Notes under the pieces: generated by a model
Seen by the model: only the letters and a program-made list of their open reading frames with translations
Database searches by the model: none
Told to the model about the DNA's origin: nothing
In this document: piece after piece, positions 50,174 to 59,016 of the stretch
How the letters are laid out: the number at the start of each line of letters is the position of its first letter
How positions within the stretch are numbered: the stretch's first letter is position 1
Origin: Butyrivibrio sp. AC2005
GTDB lineage: Bacteria > Bacillota > Clostridia > Lachnospirales > Lachnospiraceae
Assembly (NCBI RefSeq): GCF_000424145.1
Contig: NZ_AUJI01000009.1
Coordinates: 62,001-126,000 of the forward strand
Reading direction: 5' to 3'
DNA length: 64,000 bases
Translations under genes and position numbers: made by a program

Positions 50174-52573
50174 ATGAGAAAAGGGCAACTGGCGAAAGTA
50201 ATGGCCATAGGCTTAGTATGCTCTATGGCTTTTTCTAGTGCTTGCGGCAAAAAGAGCGGTGTCATCACCGAAGGTGGCGACAGACCCGCAAAGGAAATAG
50301 ATAAGGATCATGTATACAGCTTCGAGAGTGTAGATATACCTGCAGAAGGCGACAGCAATGTATCCAATGTGTGTGCCGGTAAGGACAGTCTGTACGCAAC
50401 TGTCTATAACTATAATAGTGAATCCGGATATATGAAGCTGTACAAAATTCCCTTTGATACAGTGGAACCTGAGGAAGTACCGCTTGATAATGGTAATAAT
50501 GTAAGCTTCGACAGCATTACCTGTGATGATGAAGGAAATATCTATGCTTCTAAGTATGTGTATAGCGGAGACGATGCAGATGCAGAGCTTTTGGAGCAGG
50601 ATGTAGTTTCTGAAGAAAATACAGATGAAGAAAAAGAAGCTGCTGAGGAGGAGACCGGAGCTGCCTCTGAAGAAACAGGCGATGATGCAGTGTCAGATGA
50701 GGACTATACAGCGCCTAAAGCATTCATGGTTAAGATGAATTCTTCAGGAGAGACACTCTGGGAATCCGACTTCACAGAGGAGGATTCAGAATCCTACATA
50801 CGATCAATGGTTTATGCCAAGGGATACGGAGTACTCACATGCAGTGAGAATGGTGTTTGTCTCTATGATGAAAATACCGGCGAAGGCAAAATCATTTATG
50901 CACGTGAGAAAAAGCAGGATGAGTATTACGATGCCTATCTTTTCCGAATGAAAAATGATGATGTATATCTCGTAGCGGAGGACGGTGGAAATGATACTAC
51001 TATAAGTAAGTTCAACCCGTCCCAGATGACCTTTGACAGTACTGATTATAAATTGCCGGAACATGTATATGGTGGTTACGGAATTTATCCCGGAACAAGC
51101 TATGACTTCTATAATCAGGATAATAGCGGAATATATGGCTTTAATCTTGGTGATGAGAAGACTACTAAGATTGTTGATTTCACCGCCTCCAATGAAGTGG
51201 TAAATATGGTGAACTTCATTGGTGAAGCTCCTGACGGAAGACTTGTCATTACTAATTCATCAGGTGATGAGAGCTGTCTCAGTTTTCTTTCAAAGGTTGA
51301 TCCTTCCAAGGTTGAAGAAAAGGAAATCATCACTCTTGGTACCTGCTACATAGCTGACACAGTAAGAAAGCAGGTTGTGAAATTTAATAAAAATAGTGAC
51401 AAGTACAAAATCAACATCATCGATTACGCTGAGCTTGCAGGAGAAGAGCCCGGTGATGATGATAATTCTGATGAGTACATGACAGGAATAAACAAGCTGA
51501 GCCTTGATATCACACAGGGCAAAGCTCCGGATATCATCGCCGTTGAATCGGATATGCCTTTTGAAAGCTATGCTTTAAAAGGTGCAATAGAACCTCTTGA
51601 TCCTTATTTTGACACTGATGATGAAATATCTGCTACAGATTATTTATCAAATGTATTTGATGCCAGTAAGATAAACGGAAAAATATATTCCATAATTCCC
51701 AGCTTTTATGTGACAACCTGTGTTGTTTCAAAGGACAACGCAAAAGGTGATGTAATTACAATTGATAATTATGAAGATATATGTAAGAGATGCGGAATTG
51801 ATCCCATACTTGGAATGGGAATGACGACAAGAAGTGATGCCCGTCAGCTATACGAGACGATGGGAAGTGCCTACGTGAACTATGAAGAGGGAACCTGCAG
51901 TTTCGATTCAGAAAGCTTTGTAAAGCTTCTTGAGTTTATAAAAGAGCTTCCTAATGATAGCGAGGACATGGATTATGAGACCTACGAGGCATACTACAGA
52001 GAGAATAAATCGCTCTTAAAGGGATATTGGCTAAGCTCCTTCGAAGACTACCAGGTTCTGAAAAAAGGTTACTTCGGAAAAGATATTGTGTTTAACGGAT
52101 TCCCCGCAGCCAAGGACGGAAGATCCTATATAACTCCCAACGTACAGATTGCAATGAGCAGCGACTGCAAGAATAAGCAGGCAGTATGGGAATTTATGAA
52201 GTCATTCCTCTCAGATGAGTATCAGGAAAATGTTGAATGGAGTTTTCCGATAGAGAGAAAAGCAATTGACAAGCTTGCAGAGAAAGCTCAGGAGAAGCCT
52301 TACTACATTGATTCGAATGGCAAGAAGGTCGAAAATACTTCTATCTGGAGCATTGGTGGAATGGATGTGGAAATAGAAGAGCTTTCAAAGGAAGAGACGG
52401 ATACAGTTGTTGACTTCATTGAATCCGTAACAACTACCCAGAGCAAGGATGACAATGTCATAAACATTATTGATGAAGAGGCAGCAGCCTTTTATGAAGG
52501 CCAGAAGAGCGCTGAGGAAGTTGCTGACATCATCCAGAGCAGAGTATCCATATACCTGAGTGAACAGATGTGA
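50174..52573 (+). CDS. large extracellular solute-binding lipoprotein
   Basis: 799 residues; AGGAGGAG precedes the ATG. The lipobox Cys is C24 (F-S-S-A-C-G). Residues about 50-385 contain repeated strand-rich segments with acidic low-complexity inserts and recall a beta-propeller. Residues about 390-799 are a family 1 (sugar-type) solute-binding domain with I-N-K-L-S-L-D-I-T-Q-G-K-A-P-D-I, and an N-terminal T-V-R-K-Q-V-V-K-F-N-K-N motif. Such two-part proteins are frequent in Lachnospiraceae. The ligand is unknown, and no ABC permease gene adjoins it. The upstream space holds a 14-base sequence shared with the fliW leader. Confidence 0.8.
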   Translation: MRKGQLAKVMAIGLVCSMAFSSACGKKSGVITEGGDRPAKEIDKDHVYSFESVDIPAEGDSNVSNVCAGKDSLYATVYNYNSESGYMKLYKIPFDTVEPEEVPLDNGNNVSFDSITCDDEGNIYASKYVYSGDDADAELLEQDVVSEENTDEEKEAAEEETGAASEETGDDAVSDEDYTAPKAFMVKMNSSGETLWESDFTEEDSESYIRSMVYAKGYGVLTCSENGVCLYDENTGEGKIIYAREKKQDEYYDAYLFRMKNDDVYLVAEDGGNDTTISKFNPSQMTFDSTDYKLPEHVYGGYGIYPGTSYDFYNQDNSGIYGFNLGDEKTTKIVDFTASNEVVNMVNFIGEAPDGRLVITNSSGDESCLSFLSKVDPSKVEEKEIITLGTCYIADTVRKQVVKFNKNSDKYKINIIDYAELAGEEPGDDDNSDEYMTGINKLSLDITQGKAPDIIAVESDMPFESYALKGAIEPLDPYFDTDDEISATDYLSNVFDASKINGKIYSIIPSFYVTTCVVSKDNAKGDVITIDNYEDICKRCGIDPILGMGMTTRSDARQLYETMGSAYVNYEEGTCSFDSESFVKLLEFIKELPNDSEDMDYETYEAYYRENKSLLKGYWLSSFEDYQVLKKGYFGKDIVFNGFPAAKDGRSYITPNVQIAMSSDCKNKQAVWEFMKSFLSDEYQENVEWSFPIERKAIDKLAEKAQEKPYYIDSNGKKVENTSIWSIGGMDVEIEELSKEETDTVVDFIESVTTTQSKDDNVINIIDEEAAAFYEGQKSAEEVADIIQSRVSIYLSEQM

Positions 52574-52604
52574 TAGGGATAAAATAGAACAATTATTGAG
52601 ATAT

Positions 52605-52645
52605 TCACCCGGATTGGTTTGTGAACTGATTCCGGGTGATTTTTT
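52605..52645 (+). terminator. rho-independent terminator
   Basis: TCACCCGGA pairs perfectly with TCCGGGTGA around a 17-base loop, followed by TTTTTT. It ends the solute-binding lipoprotein gene. Confidence 0.9.
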
Positions 52646-53014
52646 GTGACTTTAAGTGCTATTATGAATTATGAGGGCCTTTCTCTTTCCAATATTACGC
52701 TGCTGGGATGGTCCATGGGTGCCGGAGTGGTGCTAAATTATGTAAGACTATATGGGTGCGATGCTCTGAAACAGATTATACTTTGTGACATGACGCCAAA
52801 GCAGATTAATGATGATGAGTGGAAGCTTGGGCTTTATCAGGGCAGGTATACGAAAGAGGATATGGACAGGGATGCGGGAAAGGAGTTTTATACGCTGTAT
52901 AAGGAATTTGCCAAAGGGGCTATTCCCAAACTAAAAAAGTTACCGGGATTCATTCTGAAAAAGCCTTTAATGCAAAAACTTGCTGAGTGCGATGAAGCTG
53001 TACTTCGCAGGTAA
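52646..53014 (+). pseudogene. alpha/beta hydrolase remnant
   Basis: 122 residues open from GTG directly at the foot of a terminator. The sequence starts in the middle of a hydrolase fold, just before the nucleophile elbow G-W-S-M-G-A. The upstream oxyanion-hole region (H-G-x-x-x), the first strands and the final catalytic His are missing. There is no ribosome site. Real family members are about 250-280 residues. It is best read as a gene cut at both ends, perhaps by recombination at the terminator. No mobile element is seen beside it. Confidence 0.65.
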
Positions 53015-53145
53015 GAGATGGAGAAATTGACAAGCGGTTATTGCAATGATAAAATCCATATAATTGAATTATAAAGAAATTATAGAATTGACAGATCATG
53101 TACGGCAAACATTCTGTAATACTTTTATAAATCAATTATAGTATA

Positions 53146-54066
53146 ATGATAGTGAGAACAGGCATGGAAGAGAATAAACGTATTAAGTGGCATCCTGGCT
53201 TTTATGGAGCACTAGAATTTGAACTTAGAAAATACAGGGATGTGCTGATATTTGAAAGTGAGCATGAGCTGTCAAAGGAGCCTTTGCTCATGGATATGCT
53301 GGTTATTAAGAAAAAGAATTCCGAAGTTATTGATGAATCTTTTGCCAGAATATTCAGAGGACATAATGTTATAGAGTATAAAAGCCCTGATGATGAATTA
53401 TCAATAGATCAGATGTACAAGACTGTAGGCTATGCCTGTTTATACAAGAGTCTTGGAGAAAGAGTTAATAAAATATCTGCTGACGATATGAGTATTTCAA
53501 TATTTAGAAGCAGACATCCGAGGAAGCTGTTTGCAACATTAAATGCTCTGGGGGCAGTCATAAAGGAGCTTGATTTTGGGGTATATTATATTCAGAGAAT
53601 AGTTAACATACCTTTACAGGTGATTGTTACAAGTGAACTTGAACCCGATAATTATTATGCACTGAAGATACTGACACGTAATGCAAACAGAGAAGATATC
53701 AGTGCATTCATAGATATGACAAGTACTGAGTTGCCGCAAGGTGACAAGGACAATGTTGATGCGGTTTTGCAGGTCAGCGTTTCAGCAAACTACGATCTTT
53801 ATCAGGAGATAAGGAGGGACAATACCATGTGTGAAGCACTTAGGGAACTTATGAAGGATGAAATAGAGAAAGACGTTAAGGAAGGAATAGAGCAGGGAAT
53901 AGAACGTGGAATAGAACGTGGAATAGAGCAGGGAATAGAACGTGGTCGCGATGAGATACTTTTTTCATTGGTTCATGATGGCTTGCTCGATGTTAAGGAA
54001 GCAGCGAAAAGAGCCGGAAAATCAGTAAAGGCTTTTAATAGCGGGATGAAGAAGATTTACGGTTGA
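53146..54066 (+). CDS. PD-(D/E)XK nuclease-like protein with Gly-Ile-Glu repeats
   Basis: 306 residues; a second ATG 18 bases on may be the true start since TATAAT overlaps the first ATG. K-W-H-P-G-F-Y-G-A-L-E, then M-D-M-L-V and N-V-I-E-Y-K-S-P give a D...E-x-K arrangement of the PD-(D/E)XK fold, as in Rpn-type proteins widespread in Lachnospiraceae. Near 245-265 five exact-length 12-base units (53884-53943) encode G-I-E-Q or G-I-E-R, a heptad-like helix that could vary by slippage. Rpn proteins are DNA-cleaving and proposed to promote recombination or defence; this one stands alone. Confidence 0.7.
   Translation: MIVRTGMEENKRIKWHPGFYGALEFELRKYRDVLIFESEHELSKEPLLMDMLVIKKKNSEVIDESFARIFRGHNVIEYKSPDDELSIDQMYKTVGYACLYKSLGERVNKISADDMSISIFRSRHPRKLFATLNALGAVIKELDFGVYYIQRIVNIPLQVIVTSELEPDNYYALKILTRNANREDISAFIDMTSTELPQGDKDNVDAVLQVSVSANYDLYQEIRRDNTMCEALRELMKDEIEKDVKEGIEQGIERGIERGIEQGIERGRDEILFSLVHDGLLDVKEAAKRAGKSVKAFNSGMKKIYG
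53884..53943 (+). repeat. five 12-base coding repeats
   Basis: Five units of GGAATAGA plus GCAG or ACGT in order 1-2-2-1-2 encode G-I-E-Q or G-I-E-R. The units are identical except for those two versions, so unit number could change by slippage without a frameshift. Confidence 0.85.
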
Positions 54067-54117
54067 TCTCATGATTGGGTGCCTGTCAGCATGAGGTTTA
54101 TTTGGGGAGCAAATTAC

Positions 54118-54483
54118 ATGACAATTAGTGATAGGATATTTGAGAGAATAGAGCAGCTTTCTATGACACAGAAAGAATTTTCCAGGAAAGCAGGCATTCA
54201 GCAGAGTACGATCAGTGAATGGAAGAAGAACAAGACTAATCCATCATCTGACAAGATATTAGCTATATGTAAGGCACTTGATGTTACTCCTGAGTGGCTT
54301 TTGTCTGGAGTAGATCCTTCAGAAAACCGTGGTAGAAATCAGTCATACTATACAGTTGATCTAAGCACAGACACAGGAATCCTTGTTGCTGAATTTAATA
54401 AGCTAGAGAAACAGGAAAGGGACAGGATACTTGGATATGTAGCAGCTTTTGTAGCAATGCAGAAAGAAAAGCAACAAGAATAA
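54118..54483 (+). CDS. XRE-family transcriptional regulator
   Basis: 121 residues from the ATG at 54118, eight bases after GGGGAGC; an upstream ATG would add 13 residues but has no ribosome site. A helix-turn-helix of the Cro/C1 type lies at about 10-60: S-M-T-Q-K-E-F-S-R-K-A-G-I-Q-Q-S-T-I-S-E-W-K. The C-terminal half is helical with a Lys/Gln-rich end. Its target is unknown. It precedes ybaK by 17 bases and may be cotranscribed. Confidence 0.88.
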   Translation: MTISDRIFERIEQLSMTQKEFSRKAGIQQSTISEWKKNKTNPSSDKILAICKALDVTPEWLLSGVDPSENRGRNQSYYTVDLSTDTGILVAEFNKLEKQERDRILGYVAAFVAMQKEKQQE

Positions 54484-54500
54484 AGGAAGACAGAAATAAT

Positions 54501-54974
54501 ATGGCAAAGGAAGAAAAAACTAATGTTATGAGAGTTCTTGATGGCAAGAAAATTGCCTATGAGAGCCATGCATATGAACCTGATGCGACCATGAGCGGAG
54601 AGGAGATCGCAGGGATACTTGGAGAGGATCCGCAGAAGGTGTTTAAGACACTTGTTACTCAGGGGAAGAGTGGACAGTATTATGTCTTTGTAGTTCCGGT
54701 GAAAGAGGAACTGAATCTGAAGAAGGCTGCTTCTGCAGCATCTGAAAAGTCTGTGAGTATGATTAAACAAAAGGAACTGCTTCCACTTACGGGCTATGTT
54801 CACGGGGGATGCTCGCCCATAGGTATGAAAAAACAGTTCAAGACATTTATTCATGAGTCAGCAGAGGCCTTTGACAGGATTTTCGTAAGCGCAGGCAAGG
54901 TTGGCTATCAGATAGAGCTTGCGCCGACTGATCTTATCAGCGTTACCGGGTGCAGCCTGGCAGATATTATCTAA
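54501..54974 (+). CDS. ybaK: Cys-tRNA(Pro)/Cys-tRNA deacylase YbaK/EbsC
   Basis: 157 residues. The N-terminal segment E-S-H-A-Y-E-P, the K-V-F-K-T-L-V block with the essential Lys, V-K-E-E-L-N-L-K-K, and G-G-C-S-P-I-G near 110 are the YbaK/EbsC (PF04073) signatures. The enzyme hydrolyses Cys-tRNA(Pro) that prolyl-tRNA synthetase makes by mistake, a trans-editing step. Length is normal. Confidence 0.92.
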   Translation: MAKEEKTNVMRVLDGKKIAYESHAYEPDATMSGEEIAGILGEDPQKVFKTLVTQGKSGQYYVFVVPVKEELNLKKAASAASEKSVSMIKQKELLPLTGYVHGGCSPIGMKKQFKTFIHESAEAFDRIFVSAGKVGYQIELAPTDLISVTGCSLADII

Positions 54975-55014
54975 TGTCATTGTATTCCGTTTTTTGAATT
55001 GTACAAAATAGGTA

Positions 55015-55043
55015 TTGATTAATGATTATTCATAAGGTATAGT
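55015..55043 (+). promoter_or_regulatory. sigma-70 promoter of the GH13 gene
   Basis: TTGATT at 55015-55020 and TATAGT at 55038-55043 with an ideal 17-base spacer. The palindromic operator at 55056-55069 lies just past the expected start of transcription. Confidence 0.7.
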
Positions 55044-55055
55044 TTTATTTGCAAC

Positions 55056-55069
55056 GGAAAACGTTTTCC
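55056..55069. promoter_or_regulatory. palindromic operator (LacI/CcpA type)
   Basis: GGAAAACGTTTTCC is a perfect 14-base palindrome with the central CG of LacI-GalR family and catabolite-responsive sites. It sits between the -10 (55038-55043) and the ribosome site (AAGGAG, 55073), so a bound repressor would block transcription elongation or initiation. This suggests maltose/starch- or catabolite-controlled expression of the GH13 enzyme. Confidence 0.75.
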
Positions 55070-55083
55070 AATAAGGAGAGACT

Positions 55084-56853
55084 ATGAATTTAAGCGCAAT
55101 ATACCACAGAATGTCAGAACAATACTGCTACTCCCTGGACCAGGATCAGCTGATTATCAATATCAAAACAGGATATGATATCGACAGGATATACATTTAC
55201 CATGGAGATCCGTATGATGCCGGAATAATGGGCGGCAATGAGAGATGGACAGGTAAGAGGGAAGAAATCTATTTTAAGAAGAGACTAAAGGACCATATCT
55301 GGTGGACAACCACTCTTCGCCCTGAACATAAGAGATGTAAGTATTACTTTGAGCTTCACAGTGGGGATGAGTGCGTATATTACTTTGAGGATGGTTTTTA
55401 CTCTGAAGAGGAGATGAATCAGGAGGGTAAGACTCTTTCATACTTTATTATGCCCTGGATGAATCCTGCAGATGTGTGCAGGACACCCGACTGGGTTAAT
55501 GATACTGTGTGGTATCAGATTTTTCCTGAGAGATTCTGCAATGGAAATAAGAGCATAGATCCTGATAACGTACTTCCATGGCAGACAGGAAAGGTAGGAT
55601 TCCATGACTACTATGGTGGAGATATACGAGGTATAAGGGATAAAATTCCTTACCTCAAGGAGCTTGGAATCACGGGGTTATATCTGAATCCTATATTTGA
55701 GGCACATAGTAATCACAAGTACAACACTCGTGATTATAAAAGGGTGGATCCTCATTTTGGAACTAATGAAGATCTGAAACTGCTTGTAAAAGAGGCGCAC
55801 GAAGCAGGCATAAGAGTGATGCTTGATGCAGTATTTAACCACACAGGAGCAGATCATCCGATGTGGGTTGATGTACTTGAAAAGGGGCAGGAATCCAGGT
55901 ATGCGGATTGGTACATGGTAAATAAGTGGCCAATTGAGCAGGGCCGTGATACAAGAGATGGCAGATACTATTCCTTTGCTTTCGCAGAATATATGCCAAA
56001 GCTCAATACGAACAACCAGGAGGTTCAGGATTATCTTCTGGATATTATCAGATTTTGGATAGAGGAATTTGACATAGACGGATTAAGGTTTGATGTCGGT
56101 AATGAGGTTTCACATTCATTCCTGAAGGCAGTACGCTACATGACGAAGCGCATGAAGGGCGATTTTTATCTGCTTGGCGAGATCTGGCATGATTCTATGT
56201 CCTGGCTTCTTGGAGATGAATATGATTCTGTCATGAATTATCCGCTCTCAACAGCGATTGCTGATTTCTGGGTTTACAAACACAGAGGCAGGGAAACCTT
56301 TGAATATGATATAAACAGGTGCTTTACAATGTATTTCTCACAGGTAAATGATGTACTGTTTAACCTGCTTGATTCTCATGATACCAACAGACTTTTCGAG
56401 AAAGCTGAGAAAAATGTTGATATATTCTATCAGCAGCTTGCAGTTCTGTTCACAATGCCGGGAAGTCCCTGTATTTACTACGGAACTGAGGTTATCATGG
56501 ATGGAACCTATGACCCTGATTGCCGAAGGTGCATGCCTTGGGATGAGATTGAGTCAGGAGAAAAAGATGCTGAGATTTCAGAGATTAAGAAACTTATCGG
56601 TATGAGAAAGAGCTTGCAGGCATGTAAGAGCAGAAACTTCCATTTCCCCAACGACATCGATAAGCAGCGGGTGGTTTCTTATCTAAAGATAGGAGAGAAT
56701 GAGAGCCTGCAGATATATCTTAATTGTGAGGAAGAGGATGTTTCCATAGAAATAGGCGATGCAGCCAAGATTGTTTACTCACGCAAATGGGAACAGAGTG
56801 ACGAGGCTGCAGGCAAATTGGGAGTTAACGGTATTTTGATATTAAAAGTATGA
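55084..56853 (+). CDS. GH13 neopullulanase/maltogenic amylase-type alpha-glucosidase
   Basis: 589 residues, no signal peptide, so cytoplasmic. The N-terminal about 125 residues are a beta-sandwich (CBM34-like), as in cyclomaltodextrinases and neopullulanases. The (beta/alpha)8 barrel has D-A-V-F-N-H, then nucleophile D337 in G-L-R-F-D-V-G, acid/base E366 in L-L-G-E-I-W, and D433 in S-H-D-T-N-R. It would hydrolyse imported maltodextrins or pullulan fragments. A promoter and a CG-centred palindromic operator lie just upstream, implying control by a LacI-type regulator or CcpA. Confidence 0.92.
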   Translation: MNLSAIYHRMSEQYCYSLDQDQLIINIKTGYDIDRIYIYHGDPYDAGIMGGNERWTGKREEIYFKKRLKDHIWWTTTLRPEHKRCKYYFELHSGDECVYYFEDGFYSEEEMNQEGKTLSYFIMPWMNPADVCRTPDWVNDTVWYQIFPERFCNGNKSIDPDNVLPWQTGKVGFHDYYGGDIRGIRDKIPYLKELGITGLYLNPIFEAHSNHKYNTRDYKRVDPHFGTNEDLKLLVKEAHEAGIRVMLDAVFNHTGADHPMWVDVLEKGQESRYADWYMVNKWPIEQGRDTRDGRYYSFAFAEYMPKLNTNNQEVQDYLLDIIRFWIEEFDIDGLRFDVGNEVSHSFLKAVRYMTKRMKGDFYLLGEIWHDSMSWLLGDEYDSVMNYPLSTAIADFWVYKHRGRETFEYDINRCFTMYFSQVNDVLFNLLDSHDTNRLFEKAEKNVDIFYQQLAVLFTMPGSPCIYYGTEVIMDGTYDPDCRRCMPWDEIESGEKDAEISEIKKLIGMRKSLQACKSRNFHFPNDIDKQRVVSYLKIGENESLQIYLNCEEEDVSIEIGDAAKIVYSRKWEQSDEAAGKLGVNGILILKV

Positions 56854-56968
56854 TAGAAGAGAAGTTTTCTATTCTCAACCCTGCTATTTATGATATAGTT
56901 TATTAGTGAGTGGCAGATTTATCTGACATTTACGATGGAACATATCATAAATTGTTTGGGGGAAAGTC

Positions 56969-57916
56969 ATGGAAAAAGTCAGTACCGGGGACAAAGATAA
57001 GATTACAGTTTTAATAGACAATATGAAAAACCGCCTGATCGGGAAGGATGATGTTATAAGAAAGGTTATAACTGTTCTTCTCGCAGGCGGTCATGTTCTT
57101 TTAGAGGATGTTCCGGGGGTTGGAAAAACATCACTTGCGCGGGCTCTTTCAGATTCACTCTCATGCAGCTTTGCAAGGATTCAGTGCACACCGGATACAA
57201 TGCCTTCCGATATCACCGGACTTTCAGTATATCATATGGAAAAGGGAGAGTTTGAAGTAATCCCCGGACCTATCGTTAATCAGATAGTTCTTGCCGATGA
57301 GATAAACAGAACTTCTCCTAAGACACAGGCAGCTCTTCTTGAAGCCATGGAGGAGAGGCAGGTTACTATCGATGGCAATTCAATACCGATTCCGGAACCC
57401 TTTATGGTAATAGGAACTCAGAATCCTATGGAGATGGCAGGTACATACCCGCTTCCGGAGGCGCAGCTGGACAGGTTTATGATGAAGCTTTCAGTAGGTT
57501 ACCCATCTGAGGACAGCTCTGTGCAGATAGCATCAGAATTCCTTAAGGGGGCACTTCACGCTAAGACAGAGCAGGTGCTTGGAGCTGACGACATTACTGC
57601 CATGAAGGATGAAGTCAGTAAGGTGGAAATCCACAAGGATCTGGTGAATTATGCAGTGAGAGTAATCGAGGAGACAAGAAAACATCACAGTATAAAGTGC
57701 GGGGCCAGCACAAGAGCACTCCTGGATCTGCTCAGGGCTTCTCAAGCCAAGGCATATATTGAACACAGGGATTACTGTATTCCGCTTGATATCCTGGAGA
57801 CGGCAAAGGATGTACTTCCACACAGAATGATTTTATCTGCGGAAGCAAAAATGAATAAAATAACGCAGGAGACAGTCATTTTACAGATTCTCAATAATCA
57901 TCCGGTGCCGCAATGA
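56969..57916 (+). CDS. MoxR-family AAA+ ATPase
   Basis: 315 residues. Walker A is in V-P-G-V-G-K-T-S at about 47-54. Walker B is in L-A-D-E-I-N-R. G-T-Q-N-P follows as sensor 1, and the C-terminal lid has C-G-A-S-T-R-A. MoxR ATPases act as chaperones with the DUF58 protein, and often with VWA or transglutaminase partners, encoded here directly downstream in overlapping order. The role in this operon, perhaps maturation of the membrane-bound transglutaminase, is inferred from co-occurrence. Confidence 0.92.
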   Translation: MEKVSTGDKDKITVLIDNMKNRLIGKDDVIRKVITVLLAGGHVLLEDVPGVGKTSLARALSDSLSCSFARIQCTPDTMPSDITGLSVYHMEKGEFEVIPGPIVNQIVLADEINRTSPKTQAALLEAMEERQVTIDGNSIPIPEPFMVIGTQNPMEMAGTYPLPEAQLDRFMMKLSVGYPSEDSSVQIASEFLKGALHAKTEQVLGADDITAMKDEVSKVEIHKDLVNYAVRVIEETRKHHSIKCGASTRALLDLLRASQAKAYIEHRDYCIPLDILETAKDVLPHRMILSAEAKMNKITQETVILQILNNHPVPQ

Positions 57917-59016
57917 AAGTAAATTTTAAAAGACTTTTTGTTTTCTTAATTATCTTGATAGGAGCCACAGTCTGGGCGTCATATATGGGAGGGGCGCTTC
58001 CGTATATGTGCCTTTTCAGTGTGCTTTTCTATTTACCTGTTTCCGCTTTTTATATATTAATAAATAACCACTTTTTTCAGGTGTATCAGGAGCTTCCTTC
58101 ACGGAGAGTTATGAAAAATGAGGAGCAGCCCTACAAGCTGACTATTGAAAATGCCGGTGTTTTTAGAATAAATGACACCCAGCTTCAAACGGAGGAGGAG
58201 CTTGCTTCAACAAGCTTCATAGATTTCTCAGAGAGTGAAAACAGAGTGGAAATGTGCAAGGATAAGCCTGTTATAAATCTCACACCAGGGGAAAGGGCTC
58301 TGATAGAGGGTGCCATAAACTGTAAATATGCAGGAACCTATGATGTGGGACTTCTTAGGGCTATGTTTTTTGATCCTTTTGAAATATACGGGGCATCTTT
58401 TTCTATACCATCACCTTACCGTGTGACGGTGATGCCGATGATAACGGATGTAGCAAATAGTGTGTTGGATTTTGAAAATCTTAAGAACAGCAGCAGAATA
58501 AAGAGTATGGTGCTTAGGGAACCTACACCGGGAAACGATATGAGACCCTACAGAGTAGGGGATCCTATAAAACAGATTCACTGGAAGGCGAGTGCTTCTG
58601 CCGGGGAGCTTATAAGCAGGACGCCGGAGCTTCTTGATCTTAGGAAGATATCTCTTGTTCTGATTGCGGAGAATGGGATATCAAAAAAGAATGAACCGGA
58701 ATTTATAAAAAGAAGAGACTACTTTTTGGAATTCGCTGTTTCTGCAGTGTACTACCATGCGCAGAAGGGTGAGAGCATTCAGGTGGTTTATCCCAGGGGT
58801 GAGATAAAAAAAGTTCAGGTAGCTTCCCTGGATAATTTCGCGGAGTTCTATGAGGATATTTCAAAGGGACCTTTTTATAACAGAGATAGTGATATAGAGA
58901 AACTTGAAATGCAGAGCGAAAGTATGGCGGAAAATGAGCAGGACGGGATTATCATCACAGTCAGAGAAAGTGAATATGGGAAGGAGCATTTTCTGGAAAT
59001 CAGAAACGGCAATTGA
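57913..59016 (+). CDS. DUF58 membrane-associated protein
   Basis: 367 residues; the ATG overlaps the MoxR stop (ATGA). Two N-terminal transmembrane segments (about 6-50) are followed by a strand-rich extramembrane part and then the DUF58 core: P-G-N-D-M-R-P-Y-R-V-G-D-P-I-K-Q-I-H-W-K-A-S-A near 195-220. DUF58 proteins are regular partners of MoxR ATPases. Biochemical function is unknown. Confidence 0.88.
   Translation: MKVNFKRLFVFLIILIGATVWASYMGGALPYMCLFSVLFYLPVSAFYILINNHFFQVYQELPSRRVMKNEEQPYKLTIENAGVFRINDTQLQTEEELASTSFIDFSESENRVEMCKDKPVINLTPGERALIEGAINCKYAGTYDVGLLRAMFFDPFEIYGASFSIPSPYRVTVMPMITDVANSVLDFENLKNSSRIKSMVLREPTPGNDMRPYRVGDPIKQIHWKASASAGELISRTPELLDLRKISLVLIAENGISKKNEPEFIKRRDYFLEFAVSAVYYHAQKGESIQVVYPRGEIKKVQVASLDNFAEFYEDISKGPFYNRDSDIEKLEMQSESMAENEQDGIIITVRESEYGKEHFLEIRNGN

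Noticed and set aside
53146..54066. Transposase / mobile element
   Set aside because: Rpn-like proteins are sometimes labelled transposases, but no inverted repeats, target duplication or DDE motif is seen here.
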